This document shows positions 5,516-10,080 of a stretch of 10,080 bases of DNA, in pieces. The translations under genes and the position numbers were made by a program. A model generated the notes under the pieces. The model was given only the letters and a program-made list of their open reading frames with translations, was not told the origin of the DNA and ran no database searches. Every line of letters begins with the position of its first letter. Positions within the stretch are counted from its first letter, which is position 1. Source of the stretch: SHNJ01 sp964458615 (GTDB taxonomy: Bacteria > Pseudomonadota > Alphaproteobacteria > SHNJ01); NCBI GenBank assembly GCA_964458615.1, contig CAYWJR010000053.1, positions 1-10,080 of the forward strand, written 5' to 3'.

Positions 5516-6907
5516 ATGACCATCGTTACCCGTTTCGCCCCATCGCCCACCGGTTTTTTGCATATCGGCGGCGGCCGCACGGCTTTGTTTAACTGGCTGT
5601 ATGCGCGCGGCAAAGGCGGAAAATTTCTACTTCGCATCGAAGACACCGATCAGGAAAGATCGACGCCCCAGGCCGTGGACGCGATTTTGAACGGGCTGCG
5701 TTGGTTGGGTTTGGATTGGGACGGCGAGATCGTTTATCAAATGGCGCGGTCGTCCCGCCATGCCGAAGTGGCGCGGGAAATGTTGGCGCGCGGCAACGCG
5801 TATTATTGTTATTGCAGCCCCGAAGAATTGGAATCGATGCGCGCCAAGGCGCAATCCGAAGGACGCCAGCCGCGATACGACGGCACATGGCGCGACCGCA
5901 ATCCGAACGACGCCCCCGCCGGGGTTAAACCGGTTATCCGTTTAAAGGCGCCGCAAACCGGCAACACCACCATTATCGACGAGGTTCAGGGCGAAGTCAC
6001 CGTCGCCAACGAACAATTGGACGATTTGATCCTGCTGCGTTCCGATGGCACGCCGACTTATAATCTTGCCGTTGTAGTCGATGACCACGACATGGGCATC
6101 ACGCATGTGATCCGCGGCGACGATCATTTGAACAACGCATTCCGCCAATATCAAATTTATTTGGCCATGGGATGGCAACCGCCGTCATTTTCGCACGTGC
6201 CGTTGATCCACGGCCCCGACGGCGCAAAATTGTCCAAACGCCACGGCGCGGTCGCCATCGAATCGTACCGCGATATGGGTTATTTGCCCGAAGCGACGCG
6301 CAATTATTTGCTGCGTTTGGGTTGGGGACATGGCGATGTGGAAATTATTTCCATGGAAGACGCGCAAAAAATATTTTCACTGAAAGACATTGGCCGTTCC
6401 CCGTCCCGGCTGGATTTCGACAAATTCAATTCGGTCAACGCGCATTATTTGCATGCGGCGGACGATCAACGCCTGCTGGATTTAATCGCCCCTATTATCG
6501 AACAGGAATTGGGCGCGCCGTTGAACGATTTACAAAAAATGCGTTTGTTAAAAGGCATGAAGGGTTTGAAACCCCGCGCGCAAACATTGATCGAATTGGC
6601 CAAAGCGGCGTTATTTTACGTGCGCCCGTTGCCGTTACCGATGGATGAAAAGGCCGCGGCGGCTATCAACGATAACAGCAAGCCGCGATTGCAGGCGATT
6701 TTGCCCGTGTTGCAATCGGTTGGCGACTGGTCGGCCGGTTCGATCGAATTGGCCGTCAAAGATTATTTAAAAAACAACAATTTGAAATTGGGCGATTTGG
6801 GCCCGGCATTGCGCGCGGCGTTGACCGGCACACTGCAAAGCCCGGCATTGTTCGAAGTCATGGAAGTTTTAGGCCGCGACGAAGTTCAAAAACGCCTGCA
6901 AGCATAA
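5516..6907 (+). CDS. gltX: glutamate--tRNA ligase
   Basis: A class I aminoacyl-tRNA synthetase that charges tRNA-Glu in the cytoplasm. Numbered from the chosen start (463 residues), the HIGH-type signature is PSPTGFLHIGGGRTA with HIGG at 16-19, and the KMSKS-type loop is KLSKRHG at 238-244. LLRIEDTDQERST (residues 39-51) and TYNLAVVVDDHDMGITHVIRG are also typical. The zinc-binding insert is partly degenerate: CYC (98-100) is present but the second Cys pair is replaced by YDGTWRD (121-127), as in many alphaproteobacterial enzymes. The C-terminal anticodon-binding region is full length. Two in-frame ATGs exist (5504 and 5516). I prefer 5516 because MTIVTRFAPSPTG is the usual N-terminus and CAGGA (5500-5504) can then act as Shine-Dalgarno; starting at 5504 adds four residues. 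Many alphaproteobacteria have two GluRS copies, some also charging tRNA-Gln; which copy this is cannot be told. Confidence 0.96.
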   Translation: MTIVTRFAPSPTGFLHIGGGRTALFNWLYARGKGGKFLLRIEDTDQERSTPQAVDAILNGLRWLGLDWDGEIVYQMARSSRHAEVAREMLARGNAYYCYCSPEELESMRAKAQSEGRQPRYDGTWRDRNPNDAPAGVKPVIRLKAPQTGNTTIIDEVQGEVTVANEQLDDLILLRSDGTPTYNLAVVVDDHDMGITHVIRGDDHLNNAFRQYQIYLAMGWQPPSFSHVPLIHGPDGAKLSKRHGAVAIESYRDMGYLPEATRNYLLRLGWGHGDVEIISMEDAQKIFSLKDIGRSPSRLDFDKFNSVNAHYLHAADDQRLLDLIAPIIEQELGAPLNDLQKMRLLKGMKGLKPRAQTLIELAKAALFYVRPLPLPMDEKAAAAINDNSKPRLQAILPVLQSVGDWSAGSIELAVKDYLKNNNLKLGDLGPALRAALTGTLQSPALFEVMEVLGRDEVQKRLQA

Positions 6908-6928
6908 TCGTTTTAATCAGGAGACATC

Positions 6929-7645
6929 ATGTCCGCACATTTACACCCATTCACCGAAAAAGCCGGCCTTGAAGTCGCCAAATGCCTGCTCGACATCAAA
7001 GCCGTCAATTTGCGCCCGGAACAGCCATATATATTGACGTCCGGATGGGCGGCGCCGACATATATCGATTGCCGCAAGGTGATTTCATTTCCAAACGTTC
7101 GCCGCACCATCATCGATTACATGGGCGAAATCGCGAATGCGAAAATCGGCGCGGATAAAATCGATGCGGTGGCGGGCGGCGAAACCGCAGGGATTCCATA
7201 TGGCGCCTGGCTGGCGGAAAAATTGAATCTGCCTATGCTGTATGTGCGCAAAAAACCCAAAGGTTTCGGGCGCGGCGCGCAAATCGAAGGCGATTTCAAA
7301 GAAGGCCAGCGTGTTTTATTGGTCGAAGATCTGGCCACCGACGGCGCCAGCAAGGTCGCGTTCGTAAATGCCCTGCGCGATGGCGGCACAATTGTCAAAG
7401 ATTGCTTTGTCGTGTTTTATTACGGCGTATTCCCATCGGGCGGGCAATTGGAATCCGCCAACGTCAATATGCATTATCTGTGCTCTTGGGATCATATCCT
7501 AAAGGCGGCTGCGGACGGGAAATATTTCGACAACGCCACCATCGCCAAGGTTCAGGAATTTTTGGACAACCCAGCCGCATGGTCGGAAAAACATGGCGGA
7601 GCCAGCGTGCAAACCGCGAAATTATCGTCGGCCGGAAAATTATAA
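6929..7645 (+). CDS. pyrE: orotate phosphoribosyltransferase
   Basis: PyrE joins orotate to PRPP to make orotidine 5'-phosphate in de novo pyrimidine synthesis. The 238 residues show TSGWAAPTYIDCRK (37-50), the substrate-binding region; VAGGETAGIPYGAWLAE (81-97); the basic catalytic loop YVRKKPKGFGRG (105-116); and the PRPP-binding signature VLLVEDLATDGAS (129-141). About 25 residues after residue 210 (FLDNPAAWSEKHGG and on) extend beyond the minimal enzyme, as in longer proteobacterial forms. The ATG has a strong AGGAG about seven bases upstream and begins 21 bases after gltX, so the two are probably cotranscribed. The stop codon lies inside an all-A/T inverted repeat. Confidence 0.95.
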   Translation: MSAHLHPFTEKAGLEVAKCLLDIKAVNLRPEQPYILTSGWAAPTYIDCRKVISFPNVRRTIIDYMGEIANAKIGADKIDAVAGGETAGIPYGAWLAEKLNLPMLYVRKKPKGFGRGAQIEGDFKEGQRVLLVEDLATDGASKVAFVNALRDGGTIVKDCFVVFYYGVFPSGGQLESANVNMHYLCSWDHILKAAADGKYFDNATIAKVQEFLDNPAAWSEKHGGASVQTAKLSSAGKL

Positions 7646-7670
7646 TTTAAATTATGATTTAAATTATAAT
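7639..7670. repeat. perfect 14-bp all-A/T inverted repeat over the pyrE stop
   Basis: ATTATAATTTAAAT (7639-7652) is followed by the 4-base spacer TATG and the exact reverse complement ATTTAAATTATAAT (7657-7670). The arms contain only A and T, in sharp contrast to the surrounding coding DNA. The left arm includes the pyrE TAA (7643-7645). It lies between two converging genes, so it may act in RNA 3'-end formation or protection on either strand. It has no GC stem and no clear T run, so it is not a standard intrinsic terminator. Confidence 0.75.
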
Positions 7671-7691
7671 CCGAATCGCAATCTAATCGGA

Positions 7692-8429
7692 TCAATTGCC
7701 GAAAAGATTTTTAATGCCCTTGCCGACTTTTTCGAATCCCTGCCCCATTAAATGGCCGGGCATTTTGATGGCGATATTTTTCGATACGGTGCCAAGGATA
7801 ATATCGCTGGCTTCGGCCACGTTGACCGTTTTGCCTTCGCGGCCAATATCCTGAATATAAATATCGGCGATTTGCACGGTGCGCGATTCTTTTTTGCCCG
7901 CCACATTCAAACTTGGGATCGCCGAAACGTCGGTCATGGTCAAATCGCGGATGATCAACTCGCGGCCTTGCTTGGCGGCCTGTTTTTGATGTTTGTCCTG
8001 CGGCGGCGCGGCCGATTTATCCGGCGGCGCGCTTTGATTGATTACCGCGCCTAAATTCGTTCCCTTGACGCCGATTTCGTAATAAACGCTAAGTCCGTTT
8101 AGGCGGATCGAATCGATCACCAAAACCGGGTCCATCAATGTGTGCAAATCGAAACGCACGTCGCCCTCGGTCAGGTGCAATAAATGCGGGCTTTCAAATC
8201 CGGATGGATTTCCAATAGTAACACCGCGAAGCGTGATGCGCCCGCTGGTTAACGTTAAATTGAATCCGTCGATGCGCACCGGCACTTTTAAATTGGCGCT
8301 GGCGGTTTTTTCGATCATCGATTTTACGATGTAATTTTTACCCAGATTTACAACAATCACCAAGGCGGCCAAAACCACCAATACGGTCAGCAAGGAACGT
8401 TTTGCTTTGCCTTTGCGGCGTCTGGACAT
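7692..8429 (-). CDS. AsmA-like/DUF748-like membrane-anchored periplasmic protein
   Basis: 245 residues. A strongly basic start (SRRRKGKAKR) is followed by one membrane helix (about 12-29), which predicts a short cytoplasmic tail and a periplasmic body. The body has alternating short beta strands typical of the AsmA superfamily: VPVRIDGFNLTLTSGRITLRGVTIGNPSGF at 49-78 (the 'I-NP-GF' signature at 72-78), then VRFDLHTLMDPVLVIDSIRLNGLSVYYE. A Pro/Gln/Lys-rich linker (about 132-155) splits it from a second strand set (157-215). Large AsmA-like proteins are implicated in lipid transport or outer-membrane homeostasis; this one is far shorter, so it may be a partial or accessory form. The ATG has GGAG (8440-8437 on the minus strand) seven bases upstream. 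It lies 30 bases after trhO and is probably cotranscribed with it. Superfamily call moderate, function unknown. Confidence 0.7.
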   Translation of the reverse strand: MSRRRKGKAKRSLLTVLVVLAALVIVVNLGKNYIVKSMIEKTASANLKVPVRIDGFNLTLTSGRITLRGVTIGNPSGFESPHLLHLTEGDVRFDLHTLMDPVLVIDSIRLNGLSVYYEIGVKGTNLGAVINQSAPPDKSAAPPQDKHQKQAAKQGRELIIRDLTMTDVSAIPSLNVAGKKESRTVQIADIYIQDIGREGKTVNVAEASDIILGTVSKNIAIKMPGHLMGQGFEKVGKGIKNLFGN

Positions 8430-8459
8430 ATCAATGCTCCGTATAAAAAATGAAATGAT

Positions 8460-9182
8460 TTAGGACTGATCGGTTTTAATTTCCAACCCATGGCCCAGCG
8501 CGCGGCGTTCATCGAACACGAAACATTCGCCTTGCCATTTGCTTTGGTCTTTTGGAATTTCTTCGAGATATTTCAATATCCCGCCTTGCAAGTGATATAC
8601 TTCGTTAAATCCTTGCTGTAACAAATACGAAGTCGCCTTTTCGCATCGTATGCCGCCGGTGCAAAACATCGCAATCGGCCTGTTTTTGCAACCGTCCAGA
8701 TTGTCGCGGACATAATCCGGGAACTGGCTGAAAATATCGGTTTTCGGGTCGACCGCGCCTTCGAATGTGCCTTCGGCGAATTCATAACTGTTGCGGGTAT
8801 CGATAACGATCACCCCGTCGCGCGCGATCAATTCATTCCAATCTTTGGCGTTCACATAACGCCCCACCAAATTGGCGGGATCGACCGGCGCCTTCATGGT
8901 TACGATTTCTTTTTTCACCCGCACTTTCAATTTGCGGAACGGCATCGTTGCCGCGTGCGATGTTTTGTGCGTCATATCGGCGAATTCGCCGTGACTGCGC
9001 AAAAACGCCAATGTGCGGTCGATGGCATCCGCCGTTCCCGCGATTGTGGAATTAATGCCTTCTGGCGCGATCAATATCGTGCCCATCACGCCCTGGTCGC
9101 GGCAAAAAGATTCGATCCGATCGCGCATCGATTGCGGATCGGTCAAAACGACGAATTTATAAAACGTAACAACGCACAACAT
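8460..9182 (-). CDS. trhO: tRNA uridine(34) hydroxylase, oxygen-dependent (TrhO, rhodanese family)
   Basis: TrhO hydroxylates uridine 34 in tRNA anticodons, an early step towards 5-(carboxy)methoxyuridine wobble modification. The 240 residues carry the N-terminal UPF0176 domain (FYKFVVLTDP near 7-16; GVMGTILIAPEGINSTIAGT at 31-50; MPFRKLKVRVKKEIVTM at 80-96). A rhodanese domain follows (about 105-210) with IDTRNSYEF (127-135) and the catalytic-site motif FCTGGIRCEKA, with Cys174 as the likely nucleophile and Cys180 also conserved. The end (WQGECFVFDERRALG) is typical, but the enzyme is compact; E. coli TrhO is about 350 residues and has a longer C-terminus. No Shine-Dalgarno precedes the ATG; the upstream sequence is A/T-rich. 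The upstream gene is 100 bases away, so a separate promoter is likely; the AsmA-like gene follows after 30 bases. Confidence 0.93.
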   Translation of the reverse strand: MLCVVTFYKFVVLTDPQSMRDRIESFCRDQGVMGTILIAPEGINSTIAGTADAIDRTLAFLRSHGEFADMTHKTSHAATMPFRKLKVRVKKEIVTMKAPVDPANLVGRYVNAKDWNELIARDGVIVIDTRNSYEFAEGTFEGAVDPKTDIFSQFPDYVRDNLDGCKNRPIAMFCTGGIRCEKATSYLLQQGFNEVYHLQGGILKYLEEIPKDQSKWQGECFVFDERRALGHGLEIKTDQS

Positions 9183-9282
9183 TTAATTTAAACAATCTAT
9201 TCAATTATTTACTAAAGATGATGTATCCAATTTTTACCGCAAAGTAAAGCATCTGACGGCAACCGAAACCACACCCCATATA
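9183..9282. other. A/T-rich intergenic region upstream of trhO
   Basis: 100 bases between the DUF2520 gene and trhO, both on the minus strand. On that strand TTGGAT, 17 bases, TAATTG is a possible weak trhO promoter. A short stem (TTTAC 9233-9237 with GTAAA 9244-9248) is too small to call a terminator. Nothing else is evident. Confidence 0.3.
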
Positions 9283-10056
9283 TTATGCAATATGTTTGCG
9301 CGCGTAATCATACAATACTTGATAAACATCCGATAAATCATTGGAATTAATCGGTAAATTTTGAATTGCTTCCCGGTGCGCCGCAATCGTTGCCATATCG
9401 CCGCGCCGCGCGGGACCCGTTAACGCCAATTGCGGCGGCAATTCCAACGTATTATCCAACGTCGCCCGCATAATTGGCGCGATCGCCGCGCGGAATAAAT
9501 CGGCGTCGATTCCCGATTGGTTTGCGACATCGGTGGCGGCTGCGACCAAAACGGTCAGGTAATTGGCAGCCATGCAAACGGCGGCGTGGTATCCGGCTTT
9601 TTGTTCGGCGCCGATAGGTACCGCCGTGCCATGCAATTGGGCGATCAATTCGCCCAGCAAACCGATTGCGGCATCATCGCCTTCGCAAAACCAAAATGTG
9701 CCTGGCAATGCGCGCAACCCCGATTCCAAATTCGGAAATGTCTGCAATGGGTGAATACTGGCGATATGCGCGCCCTTTTCTTGCAACCGCGACAATATGT
9801 TGCTGGATACGCTGCCGCTGTGATGCGCGATTATTTTGCCGCGCAAATTCCATCCTTGTGCTGCGATTTCATCGGCGGCAAGCGCGATTTTATCGTCTTG
9901 CGTCGCAATCAACATAACATCGCACACGGCGCAATCCGCAATCGAACCGCGCCGAACCGGGACGACATAATGCCCCAATTCCGATAACGCGCGCGACAAT
10001 GTACCGCCCAATTTTCCTTGGCCGATCACGGCGATTTTAAGCGGCGATATTGTCAT
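9283..10056 (-). CDS. Rossmann-like and DUF2520 domain protein, putative NAD(P)-dependent dehydrogenase
   Basis: 257 residues in two parts. The N-terminal Rossmann domain (about 5-125) has the dinucleotide-binding loop VIGQGKLGG (10-18), a strand ending ATQDDKI (51-57), AHHSGSVSS (77-85) and SIHPLQTFP (100-108). The C-terminal helical DUF2520 domain (about 130-255) has AGYHAAVCMAANYL (154-167) and LTGPARRGD (212-220). The architecture resembles 6-phosphogluconate-dehydrogenase-type or ketopantoate-reductase-type enzymes, but no reaction is established for the family. Length is typical. The ATG has AAGGA (10066-10062 on the minus strand) five bases upstream. The gene ends 100 bases before trhO; no functional link is evident. 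Confidence 0.88.
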   Translation of the reverse strand: MTISPLKIAVIGQGKLGGTLSRALSELGHYVVPVRRGSIADCAVCDVMLIATQDDKIALAADEIAAQGWNLRGKIIAHHSGSVSSNILSRLQEKGAHIASIHPLQTFPNLESGLRALPGTFWFCEGDDAAIGLLGELIAQLHGTAVPIGAEQKAGYHAAVCMAANYLTVLVAAATDVANQSGIDADLFRAAIAPIMRATLDNTLELPPQLALTGPARRGDMATIAAHREAIQNLPINSNDLSDVYQVLYDYARKHIA

Positions 10057-10080
10057 ACGCGTCCTTTTTATTTTTACCGG

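Overview
This is a gene-dense, housekeeping-type stretch of what is most likely an alphaproteobacterial chromosome of intermediate GC. The strongest taxonomic evidence is a LexA of alphaproteobacterial type together with an exact GTTC-N7-GTTC operator (read on the minus strand) in its promoter region. A ComEC whose C-terminal domain has no metal site, the comEC/gltX/lexA neighbourhood and the GluRS sequence style agree with this. A Rhodospirillales- or Micavibrio-like lineage is a guess only. I see no IS element, phage gene, CRISPR array, tRNA or rRNA, and no gene-free gap over 300 bases (the longest is about 155, before lexA).

Layout. Positions 1-79 hold what may be the tail of a plus-strand gene. 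It converges on a minus-strand pair: a probable stand-alone BID-like protein (188-886) downstream of a membrane-anchored YibQ-type divergent polysaccharide deacetylase (937-1992). A divergent control region with the SOS box separates these from lexA (2148-2807), which is followed by a half-size EamA-type membrane protein (2845-3291). That gene meets comEC (3288-5423, minus) tail to tail in a shared TTAA. Divergent from comEC runs gltX (about 5516-6907), then pyrE (6929-7645) 21 bases later with its own good Shine-Dalgarno. A perfect all-A/T inverted repeat overlaps the pyrE stop and separates it from a converging minus-strand set: a Rossmann/DUF2520 protein (9283-10056), then after 100 bases the tRNA hydroxylase gene trhO (8460-9182), then 30 bases later an AsmA-like anchored periplasmic protein (7692-8429).

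How the genes relate. Most are core functions: SOS control (LexA), DNA uptake (ComEC), glutamyl-tRNA charging (GltX), pyrimidine synthesis (PyrE), wobble-uridine modification (TrhO), and envelope functions (YibQ-like, AsmA-like). The less expected items are the BID-like protein, possibly a type IV secretion substrate or a remnant of a relaxase tail, with no secretion genes in view; possible dual LexA control of lexA and the deacetylase; the A/T hairpin; and promoter-start spacings suggesting leaderless mRNAs for the EamA gene and perhaps the BID-like gene.
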